A stretch of 64,000 nucleotides of DNA from JBBRHQ01 sp963840235 (GTDB lineage: Bacteria; Actinomycetota; Thermoleophilia; Solirubrobacterales; 70-9). The notes beneath the pieces were generated by a model. It searched no databases. It was given only the letters and a program-made list of their open reading frames with translations, and was not told the origin of the DNA. The translations under genes and the position numbers were made by a program. The stretch covers positions 62,001 through 126,000 of the forward strand of contig CAWIYC010000003.1 in NCBI GenBank assembly GCA_963840235.1. The letters run 5' to 3'. This document shows, in pieces, positions 33,416 to 44,420 of the stretch (position 1 is its first letter; each line of letters begins with the position of its first letter).

Positions 33416-35926
33416 ATGAGAGGAAGCTCGAGGCTGCTGTTCGTCGCCCTCGCCCTGTTCGCGTTCGCATTCAGCGCCACCGCGGCGACCGCAGCGGAGC
33501 CAGGGGTCAGGATCCTCTCAGACGGGCAGAACGCGATCCTCTCGAAGAACGGGCTCAAGGCAAAGGTCCGCGCCGACAGAGGGACCAACGTCACCGTCAA
33601 GGGCCTATCGGCGACCTTCGACAAGCCGCAGTTAACGGCTCTGACCGAGAGCCGAAGCCTGGCCTTCCGGCGCAGCGGCGCGATGACGGTCGAGCTGCCG
33701 CTGACCAAGGCCGGCCGCCGCGCCGTGAAGAGCTGCCAGGCGCGAACGCTTCGGGTCAAGGCCGGCCCCGGCCACGCCACCGCCGACCTCGTTCGCGATA
33801 CCAAGGCCTGCAAGCCGAAGGCGATCGACATCTCCGATGCCTCGAGGTGCGACTTCATCCGCGAGCAGCACGCCGCATTGCACGCCCCGGGATGCCTGCT
33901 GCCGTTCCCCGACGATTACTACACGGTCCGGGACGGCTCGACCGCAACCGGCAGGCGGATCAACCTCAAGACCGCTGCGATGCCGGCCAACTCATCGGCC
34001 CAACAGGTACACATGGACGCCGCCCCATACAACTCAAATGACGGCTTCAGCCCGGGACAGACGATGGTGCTCCGCGCCCCCGGCCTCGACAACTCGAAGG
34101 CGCTGGCGAAGACGAACCCGGTCCCGATCAACCACCTCGGCCGCTACAAGGACAAGAACACCCCGGTCGTCGTGATCGACGCGCAGACCGGAAAGCGCTG
34201 GCCGATCTGGGTCGAGATCGACTCCAACTCCAAGGACCCACAGGACGAGTACAGGCCGGATCCGCAGGAGACCACGGTGCTGATCCACCCGGCCAGGAAC
34301 TTCGCCGGCAAGCATCGATACATCGTCGCCATGCGCAACCTCGAGAACGCCAGGGGGAAGACGATCAGGGCGCCCGAGGGATTCCGCTACTACCGCGACG
34401 ACCTGCCCTCCTCGGAGGGCCCGATCAACCGGCAGCGCAAGCGCTTCGAGAGGATCTTCTCCTCGCTGCGAAAGGCCGGGATCAGACGCTCGAACCTCTA
34501 CCTCGCCTGGGACTTCACCGTCGCCAGCGACTCCAACATCGCCAGGCCGCTGCTGCACATGCGCGACGACGCCTTCTCGCAGCTGGGCGACACCGACCTG
34601 GCCGATCAGACGGTCACCGGAACGGTCCCGTCCTTCAATGTGACCGAGGTCACCAACAACCCCGATCCCGAGCTGGCGCGGCGGGTCAAGGGCACGTTCA
34701 CCGTCCCCTGCTACCTGACCTCTGTCGCCGCGGTCCCGTGCGCACCGGGCAGCAGGTTCAACCTCGGCGGCAATGGCCTGCCGGCCCAGAACGGGACCTG
34801 GACGGCGAACTTCGACTGCATCCTCCCGCACGCGGCCGTGGACGACACGGGCCATGCTCCCGCGCGCCCGTCGCTCTACGGACACGGGCTGCTCGGTGCT
34901 GCCGGCGAGACCCACTCGAGCCCGCAGAGGACGCTGGCCCAGAGCCACAACTTCATCTTCTGCGGAACCGATCTGATCGGCTTCTCCGAAAGCGACGTCC
35001 CCGTCGCCATTGGCGTTCTCGGCGAGATGGGCAAGTTCCCGCAGATCGCCGACCGCATCGATCAGGGGCTGCTGAACGAGCTCCTGCTCGGTCGCCTGAT
35101 GGCAAACCCGGCCGGGTTTGCCGGCGTCAAGGCGTTCCACGAGGACGCGACCGCGGCCTCGGCCGACCCGAACGGGGCGATCAGCCCGGGCGACGGCCCC
35201 AACCCGTCGGTGATCGACACCAGCAAGCTCTACTACAACGGCAACAGCCAGGGCGGTATCTACGGCGGCACCCTGACGGCGGTCTCGCCCGACTTCACCC
35301 GGGCCTCCCTGGGCGTGCCCGGGATGAACTACTCGGTCCTGCTCAACCGCTCGATCGACTTCACGACCTACCAGCTGATCCTCGACCCCGCCTATCCGAA
35401 CCACATCACCCAGGCGCTGGTGCTGTCCCTGGTGCAGATGCTCTGGGACCGCTCGGACCCGAACGGGTACGCGCACCGCATGACCACCAACCCGCTGCCG
35501 AATACCCCGCCCCACGAGGTCCTGATGAACGTCGCCTTCGGCGACCACCAGGTGACCAACTGGCAGGCTGACGTCGAGGCGCGCACGATCGGGGCGAAGG
35601 CGCACAGCCCGGTTGTCTCCCCGGGCCGCTGGCCGGGCGTCGATCCCCTCTTCGGCGTCCCGCGGATAGCGAGCTACCCGTTCACCGGCTCGGCGATCGT
35701 CTACTGGGACGGCGGTCCGCTCGAGTGGTCTCCGGGGCTGGGCACCAACCCACCGCCGCTGACGAACACGCCGAACACCAGCGGCCAGGACCCGCACAGC
35801 CTGCCCCGCAACACGCCCGCAGAGCAGCAGATGGTCTCCGACTTCCTGCGCCCCGACAACCTCAGCGGCATCAGCGACAGCTGCAACGGCCGCCCCTGCT
35901 TCTCCGGGACCTACACCGGGCCCTAG
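33416..35926 (+). CDS. Large secreted alpha/beta-hydrolase-like protein, copy 2
   Basis: An intact 836-residue paralogue of the preceding gene, similar along its full length. The signal peptide is MRGSSRLLFVALALFAFAFSATAATAA. The same order of blocks is seen: beta-rich N-terminal domain, LPFPDDYYTV, FSPGQTMVLRAPGLDN, VVIDAQTGKRWPIWVEIDS, GNSQGG near residue 608, and FGDHQVTNWQADVEARTIGA. Compared with copy 1 it has small insertions (HAALHAPG near 160 and DPQDEYRPDPQE near 280). Extracellular hydrolase activity is inferred from the elbow motif only. The tandem pair has close intergenic spacing (117 nt). Confidence 0.75.
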   Translation: MRGSSRLLFVALALFAFAFSATAATAAEPGVRILSDGQNAILSKNGLKAKVRADRGTNVTVKGLSATFDKPQLTALTESRSLAFRRSGAMTVELPLTKAGRRAVKSCQARTLRVKAGPGHATADLVRDTKACKPKAIDISDASRCDFIREQHAALHAPGCLLPFPDDYYTVRDGSTATGRRINLKTAAMPANSSAQQVHMDAAPYNSNDGFSPGQTMVLRAPGLDNSKALAKTNPVPINHLGRYKDKNTPVVVIDAQTGKRWPIWVEIDSNSKDPQDEYRPDPQETTVLIHPARNFAGKHRYIVAMRNLENARGKTIRAPEGFRYYRDDLPSSEGPINRQRKRFERIFSSLRKAGIRRSNLYLAWDFTVASDSNIARPLLHMRDDAFSQLGDTDLADQTVTGTVPSFNVTEVTNNPDPELARRVKGTFTVPCYLTSVAAVPCAPGSRFNLGGNGLPAQNGTWTANFDCILPHAAVDDTGHAPARPSLYGHGLLGAAGETHSSPQRTLAQSHNFIFCGTDLIGFSESDVPVAIGVLGEMGKFPQIADRIDQGLLNELLLGRLMANPAGFAGVKAFHEDATAASADPNGAISPGDGPNPSVIDTSKLYYNGNSQGGIYGGTLTAVSPDFTRASLGVPGMNYSVLLNRSIDFTTYQLILDPAYPNHITQALVLSLVQMLWDRSDPNGYAHRMTTNPLPNTPPHEVLMNVAFGDHQVTNWQADVEARTIGAKAHSPVVSPGRWPGVDPLFGVPRIASYPFTGSAIVYWDGGPLEWSPGLGTNPPPLTNTPNTSGQDPHSLPRNTPAEQQMVSDFLRPDNLSGISDSCNGRPCFSGTYTGP

Positions 35927-35953
35927 CCGCCGACCCTCGAGAGGCTCATCGCC

Positions 35954-37108
35954 CTAGCCGACTTCACTTGAGGCAAGCGCGGCCAGCCGGAAATGACCGA
36001 AGGAGTGGCCGGCGATCCTCGCCAGCTCCCCGGCCGGGCGGTCGGCGAGCAGGGAGACCCGGCGCGGCGGGTCCGCGCCCTCCAGCCAGGTCACGGTCCC
36101 CGGCCAGTAGGGGCCGGGTTTCGAGTCGGGCCGGTGAAAGGCGGAGGCAAAGACCCAGTTGCCGGTGTTGTGGAGCTCTCCGCCGCCCGCCAGCGACCAC
36201 GACGCCTCGCCCTCGCGGGGGCCGGCGCGGTGGCTGTGGCCGACGATCACGTGGTCGGCGCCGATCCGCAACCGCCGCACGGCCTCGCTCACCCCGGCGA
36301 TCCCGGCGCTGGTGATCGCGGCCGCCGAGAGATCGGGCTCGAAATGGGTCCCCAGCAACCGGTTCAGGGTCCAGGTGGCGGCGGGCACGGCTCCCTGCGA
36401 GATCACGGTTGAGGTGATCCGCCTGCGCCGCGAGTGGCCGCTTTCGCCAAACAGCCATTCCCAGGCCCTCTCCTCCGGTCCGGCGGACCCGCCCGAGTCC
36501 CTGGCATCGCCCGACTGCGCCAGCCCGAAGGCGAGGCCGTAGATCGGGCGCAGCAGGCGCTCGTAGTCGTCGGGGTCCGCCGGGTCCGGCAGCGGCCGCG
36601 TCAACCTTGCCACCGCGGCGCTGCCGATGCACTCTCCCCGGGGCAGGGTCAGGTGGCAGTCCATGTAGTGGCCGTGCATCGCATAGGTGTCTTCGCGCAG
36701 CCAGGCCCCCGGGTAGGACATCTCGAGCTCTGCCCGGCCGAGCCAGCCGGCGATTCGCGAGGTGGGACCGGTCTGGGGCGGGTAGCGGGTCTCGAGGCCG
36801 AGCGCATCGCCCCCGGCGGACGCATGCTGGTCGAGCAGCGGGTCGGCCAGGCGGTGGTCATGGTTTCCCGCCAGCATCAGGACCTGGCGCCCGGCCATCG
36901 CCTCCCCCAGCTCCTCGAAGAACGGGCGCGCGGCCTCCAGGGCCGCACCGAGGGGAAGGTCGCGCATCTCGACCGTGTCGCCCAGGAGGACGACCCGGTC
37001 GGCGCTTCCGATCTCCTCCATCAGCCTCTGCCTGATCGAGGGATCGCGGAGCACGTCTTCCCGGGAGGTGCTGCCCAGGTGGAGGTCGGAGATGATCGCC
37101 GAGCGCAT
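35954..37108 (-). CDS. Calcineurin-like metallophosphoesterase
   Basis: A 384-residue cytoplasmic phosphoesterase. The motif series DLHLG (near 8), GDTVE (near 43), GNHDH (near 81) and GHSHR (near 290) supplies the dinuclear metal ligands in the order required by the family. The central region (about 130-270) is a larger helical insertion than in minimal enzymes, with MHGHYMDCHLTLP. It is single on the minus strand, with only 58 nt to the divergent carboxylase gene. Substrate unknown. Confidence 0.88.
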   Translation of the reverse strand: MRSAIISDLHLGSTSREDVLRDPSIRQRLMEEIGSADRVVLLGDTVEMRDLPLGAALEAARPFFEELGEAMAGRQVLMLAGNHDHRLADPLLDQHASAGGDALGLETRYPPQTGPTSRIAGWLGRAELEMSYPGAWLREDTYAMHGHYMDCHLTLPRGECIGSAAVARLTRPLPDPADPDDYERLLRPIYGLAFGLAQSGDARDSGGSAGPEERAWEWLFGESGHSRRRRITSTVISQGAVPAATWTLNRLLGTHFEPDLSAAAITSAGIAGVSEAVRRLRIGADHVIVGHSHRAGPREGEASWSLAGGGELHNTGNWVFASAFHRPDSKPGPYWPGTVTWLEGADPPRRVSLLADRPAGELARIAGHSFGHFRLAALASSEVG

Positions 37109-37166
37109 CGCACAAACCTACGGGGTAGGGGCCTCGCCTGCGCCTCCCGGAATAGAGTTGGTCGCG

Positions 37167-39341
37167 ATGTCCGCCGAGGAGGCAAAGGCGCTGGATCCGC
37201 GGGTCCTGGCGATCGATGCCGGCGGCACCATGACCGACACCTTCATCGTCGACGACGCCGGCCGCTTCGTCGTCGGCAAGGCCCAGACGACGCCCGAGGA
37301 CGAGTCTGTCGGCTTCATGCGGTCCTCCGAGGACGCGCTCGAGCAGTGGGGCTCGACCCCGGCCGAGGCCTTCCCCAACATCGTCTCCGGCATCTTCAGC
37401 GGCACCGCAATGCTGAACCGGCTGCTCTCGCGCCAGGGGCTCGAGATCGGTGCCATCGTCAGCGCCGGGCAGGAGGACTACCTGCGGATCGAGCGCGGGA
37501 TCCAGACCTACCTCGGCTATTCCTACTCCGACCGCCTTCACCTGGCCACCCATTTCCACAACCGACCGCTGGTCCCGAGGGAGAGGATGAAGGGGGTTCG
37601 GGGGCGCATCGACGTGATGGGCACCGAGGTGCTGCCGCTGCGCGAGCAGGACGCCCGGGAGGCCGCGGCCGAGCTGCTCGACGCCGGTGTCGAGGGAATC
37701 TGCATCTCGCTGCTGTTCAGCTATCGCAGCGCCGAGCACGAGCTGCGCGTGGCCGAGATCGTCGAGGAAGAGAAGGCAAAGCGCGGTCTCGACGGAGAGG
37801 TGCCGGTCTTCGTCTCCTCCCAGCTCTACCCGATGCGCCGCGACCTGCCGCGGCTGAACTCGACCCTGATCGAGGCCTACGCCGCCGAGCCCTCGCGGGG
37901 AACGCTCCAGGCGGTGCGGGACAAGACCAAGGAGGCAGGCGCCGGCTTCGAGCTGCGGGTGATGGCGTCGCATGGGGGAACGATCTCGATCGAGGCGGAG
38001 GAGCTGGCGCGAACGCTGGTCTCGGGCCCGATCGGCGGCGTGGTCGGCGGTGGCCGGCTGGCCGAGGTGATGGATCTGTCCAACGTCCTCTGCACCGACA
38101 TCGGCGGTACCTCCTTCGACATCGCCCTGATCACCGACGGTCGCTTCGAGATCACCCAGACCCCAGATATCGCTCGCTTCCTGCTGGCGATGCCGCTGGT
38201 CAAGATCGACTCGATCGGGGCGGGCACCGGCTCCTTCGTCCGGGTCAACCCGAACTCGAACCGGCCCGAGCTCGGCCCCGACTCGGCCGGATCGCGGATC
38301 GGCGTTTGCTGGCTCGAGGGCGGGCTCGAGACCGTCTCGGTGACCGACCTCAACCTCGTTCTCGGCCGCGTCAACCCCGACTACTTCCTCGGCGGCGACG
38401 TCGACCTCGACCCCGAGCGCGCCCGCTCGGAGGTCGAGCGCCAGGTGGCCAGCCCACTGGGGCTGGAGGTCGAGCAGGCGGCGGTCGGCGTGATCGAGCT
38501 CTTCGAGCAGACGCTGAAGAACGAGGCGGTGGGGAGGATTCTCGGCAAGGGATACTCCCCGGCCGACTACGCGCTGCTCTGCTACGGCGGCGGCGGCCCG
38601 CTGCACGTCGCCGGCTACACCAAGGACGTCCCCTACCGCGACGTTCTGGTGCCGGCCTGGGCGGCCGGCTTCAGCGCCTACGGTTGCGCCTGCGCGCCGT
38701 TCGAGTACCGATTCGACCAGACCATCGACATGCCGATCGCGCCCAATCAGGATGAGCTCGAGAAGGCCGGCATCGGGATGATGATCTCGGGCTTCTGGCA
38801 GGGTCTCGAGGAGAGGGTGGTGGAGGAGTTCGCCAAGTCCGGGCTGGATAGCGAGCAGATCGCCTTCACCCACGCGGTTCGCATGCAGTACTACGGCCAG
38901 CTCAACGACATAGAGATCGTCTCCCCTCACGATCAGATCGAGGAAGCCGGGCAGGTTGACGATCTGATCGACGTTTTCGAAGACGCCTACGGGAAGGTCT
39001 TCGCCCGCTCGGCGCGCTCGCCGGAGCTCGGCTATCTCGTCACCCACGCGATCGTCCTCGGCTCGGTCGAAGTGGAGAGGCCGGCGCTTCCCGATGATGC
39101 CGAGGTCCCGGGGACGCCGCCGACCAAGGCCACCCGCCGCGTCTGGTGGCAGCGCCCGGGCTCCACCGGGGCGGAGCAGGTCGAGTCCGACATCTATGAG
39201 CTCGCCGACGTCGCCGCCGGCAACGAGATCGAGGGCCCCGCGATCGTCGAGTCGGTGGCGACCACCTTCGCGATCCCGCCTGGCCGCTCGGCCCGGCTCG
39301 ACCGCCACCAGATCTTTCACCTCAGCGGCTCCTCCGGCTGA
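37167..39341 (+). CDS. Hydantoinase A/acetone carboxylase beta subunit-like protein
   Basis: A 724-residue ATP-dependent subunit of the hydantoinase/oxoprolinase superfamily. The N-terminal actin-like ATPase site is AIDAGGTMTDTFIVD, with the second phosphate motif CTDIGGTSFDIALI near 310 and CYGGGGPLHVAGY near 475. The length and the TYLGYSYSDRLH segment agree with beta subunits of acetone/acetophenone carboxylases (about 715 residues), which phosphorylate the ketone or bicarbonate. The partner subunits are encoded 2.3 kb downstream at 41601. ATG 37167 is the likely start. Substrate may be a ketone other than acetone. Confidence 0.85.
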   Translation: MSAEEAKALDPRVLAIDAGGTMTDTFIVDDAGRFVVGKAQTTPEDESVGFMRSSEDALEQWGSTPAEAFPNIVSGIFSGTAMLNRLLSRQGLEIGAIVSAGQEDYLRIERGIQTYLGYSYSDRLHLATHFHNRPLVPRERMKGVRGRIDVMGTEVLPLREQDAREAAAELLDAGVEGICISLLFSYRSAEHELRVAEIVEEEKAKRGLDGEVPVFVSSQLYPMRRDLPRLNSTLIEAYAAEPSRGTLQAVRDKTKEAGAGFELRVMASHGGTISIEAEELARTLVSGPIGGVVGGGRLAEVMDLSNVLCTDIGGTSFDIALITDGRFEITQTPDIARFLLAMPLVKIDSIGAGTGSFVRVNPNSNRPELGPDSAGSRIGVCWLEGGLETVSVTDLNLVLGRVNPDYFLGGDVDLDPERARSEVERQVASPLGLEVEQAAVGVIELFEQTLKNEAVGRILGKGYSPADYALLCYGGGGPLHVAGYTKDVPYRDVLVPAWAAGFSAYGCACAPFEYRFDQTIDMPIAPNQDELEKAGIGMMISGFWQGLEERVVEEFAKSGLDSEQIAFTHAVRMQYYGQLNDIEIVSPHDQIEEAGQVDDLIDVFEDAYGKVFARSARSPELGYLVTHAIVLGSVEVERPALPDDAEVPGTPPTKATRRVWWQRPGSTGAEQVESDIYELADVAAGNEIEGPAIVESVATTFAIPPGRSARLDRHQIFHLSGSSG

Positions 39342-39481
39342 GCCGGGCCTCGGTCCGACCTTGGTGTGGCCGGGTCCACCCCCCGGGCGGCGCCGGTTCA
39401 GTCCTGCGTCCCCTGGTTGCGCCGGCCCCCCTGTCCGAGACTCGGGGCATGGGATGTCAACCAGAGACCGAGGAGCGACCC

Positions 39482-39664
39482 ATGACCGAGGAAAGACCCG
39501 TGACCCGCTTCGTCATAGCCGCAGTCGAGACAGACCGCCTCAGCCGCAGCGCCGATACCGCCTCCTGCGGGGCCGCCAGGCGCACCTGGGTGGTGTGGGA
39601 GCGAAACGGCAAGACCGCGAGAGTGCGACCGAGGCCGGTGACCGCCCCGGGGCGCCGCGTCTGA
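39482..39664 (+). CDS. Possible small protein (60 aa)
   Basis: A short frame starting MTEERPVTRFVIAAVE with GAGGAG about 7 nt before the ATG, followed by RRTWVVWERNGKTARVRPRP. It lies between the carboxylase gene and the first hydrolase on the same strand. No family was recognised, and an antisense frame of similar length covers the same bases, so this is tentative. Confidence 0.35.
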   Translation: MTEERPVTRFVIAAVETDRLSRSADTASCGAARRTWVVWERNGKTARVRPRPVTAPGRRV

Positions 39665-39691
39665 GCCATCGGCGGAAGTAAAATCCCGAGG

Positions 39692-40642
39692 GTGAGCGAT
39701 CAGGTTCCACTCCAGAGCGCGGATCAGATGCTGGCGTCGCTGGCCGAGCGCGAGCGCCGCGCGGCGGCGAACGGGGTCGAGATCGCCTTCGAGGAGTTCG
39801 GCGACCCCGACGGCGTCCCCCTGCTGCTCGTGATGGGGCTGGGGATGCAGATGATCGCCTGGGACGAGCGCTTCTGCGGGATGCTGGCCGAGCGCGGCTA
39901 CCGCGTCATCCGCTTCGACAACCGCGATGTCGGCCACAGCACCAGGTTCGACTCCGTCCCCATCCCGAGCAGGGGGGCGATGATCTCCGGCACCGGCCGC
40001 CCCGCGTACCTGCTGACCGACATGGCTTCCGACGCGATCGGGCTCCTCGACCATCTCGGGATCGAGCGCGCCCACGTCGCCGGCGTCTCGATGGGGGGGA
40101 TGATCTCGCAGACGATCGCGATCGAGCACCCGCAGCGGGTGCTCTCGCTGGCGTCGATCATGTCGTCCACGGGGAGCCGCTGGCTCCGCTGGCCCAAATG
40201 GAAGGCGATGGTGACGTTGATGGCCAGACCTCCCGCCGACATCGAGGCCTACATGCGGCTCGCGGCCCGCACCTTCGACGTGATCGGCTCACCCGGGCAA
40301 CGTATGGACGACGAGTCCTTCCGGGTGCTGATGGAGGTCTCCTACCGGCGCTGCTTCTGCCCAGATGGCATCGCCCGCCAGCTGCACGCGATCAACTGCT
40401 CGGGCAACCGCACCAGGGCGCTGCGGGGGCTCGAGCTGCCCGCTTTGGTGATTCACGGCGCCGCCGACCCGCTGATCCGCCCGTCGGCGGGGCGCGCCAC
40501 CGCGCGAGCGATCCCGGCGGCGAGGCTGAAGATCCTCCCCGGGATGGGCCACGACCTGGCGCCGGCGTTCTGGCCGGAGATCGTCGGGGCGCTGGCTTCG
40601 AACGCCGTGCGTGCGCCGGCGCCCGCCCCCGTGGTGGCCTGA
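39692..40642 (+). CDS. Alpha/beta hydrolase, copy 1
   Basis: A 316-residue soluble hydrolase with no signal peptide. Oxyanion-region LLLVMGLGMQMIAWDE, the family segment RFDNRDVGHST, the nucleophile elbow GVSMGGM (Ser near 133), an Asp in HGAADPLI and the catalytic His in GMGHDLAP are all present. The NRDVGxST element is typical of RdmC/aclacinomycin-methylesterase-like hydrolases. It starts with GTG 39692. It lies between the two carboxylase subunit genes together with a paralogue, so it probably releases or processes a substrate or product of that enzyme. Confidence 0.87.
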   Translation: MSDQVPLQSADQMLASLAERERRAAANGVEIAFEEFGDPDGVPLLLVMGLGMQMIAWDERFCGMLAERGYRVIRFDNRDVGHSTRFDSVPIPSRGAMISGTGRPAYLLTDMASDAIGLLDHLGIERAHVAGVSMGGMISQTIAIEHPQRVLSLASIMSSTGSRWLRWPKWKAMVTLMARPPADIEAYMRLAARTFDVIGSPGQRMDDESFRVLMEVSYRRCFCPDGIARQLHAINCSGNRTRALRGLELPALVIHGAADPLIRPSAGRATARAIPAARLKILPGMGHDLAPAFWPEIVGALASNAVRAPAPAPVVA

Positions 40643-40645
40643 GCC

Positions 40646-41539
<894 letters not shown>

Positions 41540-41600
41540 GCTCGCCGGCGCGGCTCCGGGTCTGGGCGTGGGGGATGGCGCAGTAGAGTCACGCGCAGCG

Positions 41601-44420
41601 ATGCCGATCGTCGAGGAGAGCCGCCGGCTGGAGCCCCGGGAGGAGCGCGGGATCGGCTGGGACGGGCGGCGGCTCGACCAGATGCTGGAGACGTCGGAGA
41701 GGCTGTTCGCCGAGACCGGCCACTACCACGGCATCTCCGAGCTGGCGATGATGGAGTCCGACCCGATCGGCTACGAGAAGCTGTTCGCCCGCCTCCGGGG
41801 CGGGCTCGTCTCCGCCCGCGAGACGGCGCTCAACATCTCCGCTTCGCCGATCGTCCGGGAGCTGGGCGAGCTCTGCTTCGCGCTCTACACCCCCGAGGGC
41901 GACTCGATCGCGCTCTCGACCGGGATCATCGTCCACGTCCACACGATGTCGGACGCGATCAAGTTCATGGTCCGCAACGGCTGGGAGGACAACCCGAAGA
42001 TCTGCCCAGGCGACATCTTCTCCAACAACGACCCGGTGATCGGCGATGTCCACAACGCCGACGTGCAGACCTTCGTGCCGATCTTCTGGGAGGACGAGCT
42101 GATCGCCTGGGCCGGGGGTGTCACCCATGTCCTCGACATCGGCGCCTCGACACCGGGCGGGGTCCCGGTCGGGCCCACCAACCGCCTCGACGACGGCATC
42201 GACCTGCCCTGCATGAAGATCGGCGAGGAGGACGAGCTGGCGTCCTGGCACCTGCTGCGCTGCCAGAAGCAGACGCGGGCGCCGATGTACTACATCCTCG
42301 ACGAGCGCACGCGGCTCGCTGGTTGCCACATGGTCCGCGAGGCGGTCGAGCGTGTGGTGCTCGAGGAGGGACTGGAGCGCTTCAAGCAGTTCAGCCGGGA
42401 GGTGATCGAGGAGGGCCGGCGCTCGTTCAAGGCCCGGATCAGGGAGATGACCGTCCCCGGGCGCTACCGCGCCTCGGCCTTCATGGACACGACCTTCGCC
42501 GACAAGGTCCAGCTGCCGGCGCGCGCCCGCCGCGACTTCGTCATGCACGCCCCGTTCGAGGTCCGGATCGGCGGCGACGGCGACTACGCCCTCGACATGG
42601 AGGGCGCCTCGGCCTGGGGATGGCACTCGATGAACTGCACCCCATCAGGGATGCAGGGTGCGATCTGGGTGATGTTCACCCAGACCCTGATCTGCAACGA
42701 CAAGGTCAACGACGGCGCCTACTACGCGGTCGAGACCAACTTCCCGGAAGGGACGATCGCAAATCTGGGGGAGGCCGAGGGCTCGACCGGGATCGCCTGG
42801 GCGTTCCTGCAGCCGGCCTTCACCGGCTACCCCCGCACGCTCTCGCGGGCGCTGCAGTCACGCGGCTTCATCGAGGAGGTGATCGCCTCCTACTCGGTCT
42901 CGGGGAACGTGATCCAGGGCGGCGGGGTGGACCAGTACGGGAACTCCTCCGCGATCATGAACTTCGAGATCGCGGCGCAGGGAATGGGGGCCAAGTACGT
43001 GCTCGACGGGACCGATACCTGCGCGGCGATGTTCAACCCCGAGGGGGACGCAGGCGACGTCGAGATGTGGGAGCTGATCTGCCCGATGGTCTATCTCTCG
43101 CGGCGGATCAAGCCAAACACGGCCGGCCCCGGGCGGCACCGCGGCGGCTCCAGCTTCGAATCGCTGCAGATGGTCTGGAACACCCCCTTCTGGGAGCTGC
43201 AGAACCTCGGCACCACGAGGCTGTTCACCTCGCAGGGGATCTTCGGCGGCTACCCCGGCTCGACCGCATACATCCACAACATCAAGGCCAACAACCTGAA
43301 GGCGCTGGCCGAGGCGGGGGAGGCCTACCCGATCGCCGACGGCCCCTTCGACGAGCCGGCGCTGATGGCGATAGACGGCGAGCGCCACCTCGAGCTCGAC
43401 AACTGGACCCTGCTGGAGCCGTTCGCCGACGGCGACCTCTACCTCTCCGTGATGAAGGGTGCGGCCGGTCTCGGGGATCCCCTCGAGCGGCCGATCGAAG
43501 CGGTCGAGCGCGACGTCGCCGAGGGCCATCTGCTGCCGCGGTTCGCCCAGACCGTTTACGCCGTGCCCGAGGGGGACGGCTCCGGCGGGGGGGTCGAGCA
43601 GTCACGCGCAGCCGCCCGCGCCCGCCGCCTGGAACGGGCGCGGCCCGCCGTCGAGTGGTGGGAGGAACAGCGCCGGCGCGTGCTCGAAGGTGACCTGATC
43701 GACCCGGTCAAGGTCGCCTACGCCGAGTCGATGAAGCTGTCGCAGCGGTGGGCGGCGGAGTTCCGCGGTTTCTGGGACCTGCCGGAGGACTTCGAGTTCG
43801 ACATCCCGACGCCGACGGTCGCCGCGGAGGTGCGGGCGAAGCCGGGCAGGATAAGCCCGGATGAATCAGCGGCGCAGTTCCTCGCCGCCTCCGAGGTGGC
43901 CGAGGTCGAGCCGCCCCGCGCCGCCGGGCGCACCCTCGAGCCCCGCACCCTGGCCGCGCTCCTCGACGAGAAGCTCTCGCGGGCCGAGGTCAAGGAGATC
44001 CAGTCCGGCTACAAGGACCCCGACCGCTTCGAGAAGTGGATCGAGGTCCTCCAGGAGCGGGTTCCCTACGACGATCGCATCGTGCTTCCGGTCGGCGAGG
44101 GCCTGAACGTGGTCCGGCGGGCCGGCGACGGCGAGCTGGTGATTCGCAGCGACGCCGGCCACGACTTCTGCCGCTTCGATCAGAACTGGAAGATGAAGGC
44201 GCCGATGCTGGTGCGCGACTCCGACGAGCTGCTGCAGGAGGTCTACCCGCGGATGGCACATTGCGACCCGGAATGGATGGAGCTGCGCGAGTTCTACTGC
44301 CCTCTCTCCGGCCGTTTGCTGGAGACCGAGGCGGTCACCCCGGGCTACCCCGTGGTCCACGAGTTCCTGCCCGATATCGAGGGCTTTTACCGGGGCTGGC
44401 TCGGGCGCGAGGTCCCCTGA
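41601..44420 (+). CDS. Fused alpha-gamma subunit of an acetone carboxylase-like enzyme (hydantoinase B family)
   Basis: A 939-residue protein. Residues 1 to about 770 form a HyuB/AcxB-type alpha subunit, with DIFSNNDPVIGDVHNADVQ, GWHSMNCTPSGMQGA and GPGRHRGGSSFE. Residues from about 790 match the separate gamma subunit (AcxC): FEKWIEVLQERVPYDDRIVLP, FDQNWKMKAPMLVRD, DPEWMELREFYCP and GYPVVHEFLPDIEGFYRGWLG. In usual systems these are two proteins of about 770 and 165 residues, so this is a fusion. The gamma part keeps Cys in GHDFC and FYC, but family positions in the CxCGH and CPxC elements read SDAGH and CPLSG. It works with the subunit encoded at 37167. Confidence 0.83.
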   Translation: MPIVEESRRLEPREERGIGWDGRRLDQMLETSERLFAETGHYHGISELAMMESDPIGYEKLFARLRGGLVSARETALNISASPIVRELGELCFALYTPEGDSIALSTGIIVHVHTMSDAIKFMVRNGWEDNPKICPGDIFSNNDPVIGDVHNADVQTFVPIFWEDELIAWAGGVTHVLDIGASTPGGVPVGPTNRLDDGIDLPCMKIGEEDELASWHLLRCQKQTRAPMYYILDERTRLAGCHMVREAVERVVLEEGLERFKQFSREVIEEGRRSFKARIREMTVPGRYRASAFMDTTFADKVQLPARARRDFVMHAPFEVRIGGDGDYALDMEGASAWGWHSMNCTPSGMQGAIWVMFTQTLICNDKVNDGAYYAVETNFPEGTIANLGEAEGSTGIAWAFLQPAFTGYPRTLSRALQSRGFIEEVIASYSVSGNVIQGGGVDQYGNSSAIMNFEIAAQGMGAKYVLDGTDTCAAMFNPEGDAGDVEMWELICPMVYLSRRIKPNTAGPGRHRGGSSFESLQMVWNTPFWELQNLGTTRLFTSQGIFGGYPGSTAYIHNIKANNLKALAEAGEAYPIADGPFDEPALMAIDGERHLELDNWTLLEPFADGDLYLSVMKGAAGLGDPLERPIEAVERDVAEGHLLPRFAQTVYAVPEGDGSGGGVEQSRAAARARRLERARPAVEWWEEQRRRVLEGDLIDPVKVAYAESMKLSQRWAAEFRGFWDLPEDFEFDIPTPTVAAEVRAKPGRISPDESAAQFLAASEVAEVEPPRAAGRTLEPRTLAALLDEKLSRAEVKEIQSGYKDPDRFEKWIEVLQERVPYDDRIVLPVGEGLNVVRRAGDGELVIRSDAGHDFCRFDQNWKMKAPMLVRDSDELLQEVYPRMAHCDPEWMELREFYCPLSGRLLETEAVTPGYPVVHEFLPDIEGFYRGWLGREVP

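Noticed and set aside
36434..38755. A long plus-strand open frame of 773 codons over the metallophosphoesterase and carboxylase genes
   Set aside because: No motif is present, and the real genes in the other frames carry full sets of catalytic residues.
39457..39669. A minus-strand 70-residue frame opposite the small plus-strand gene
   Set aside because: It lacks a ribosome site and would be transcribed against the surrounding operon; the plus-strand frame is only slightly better and is kept at low confidence.
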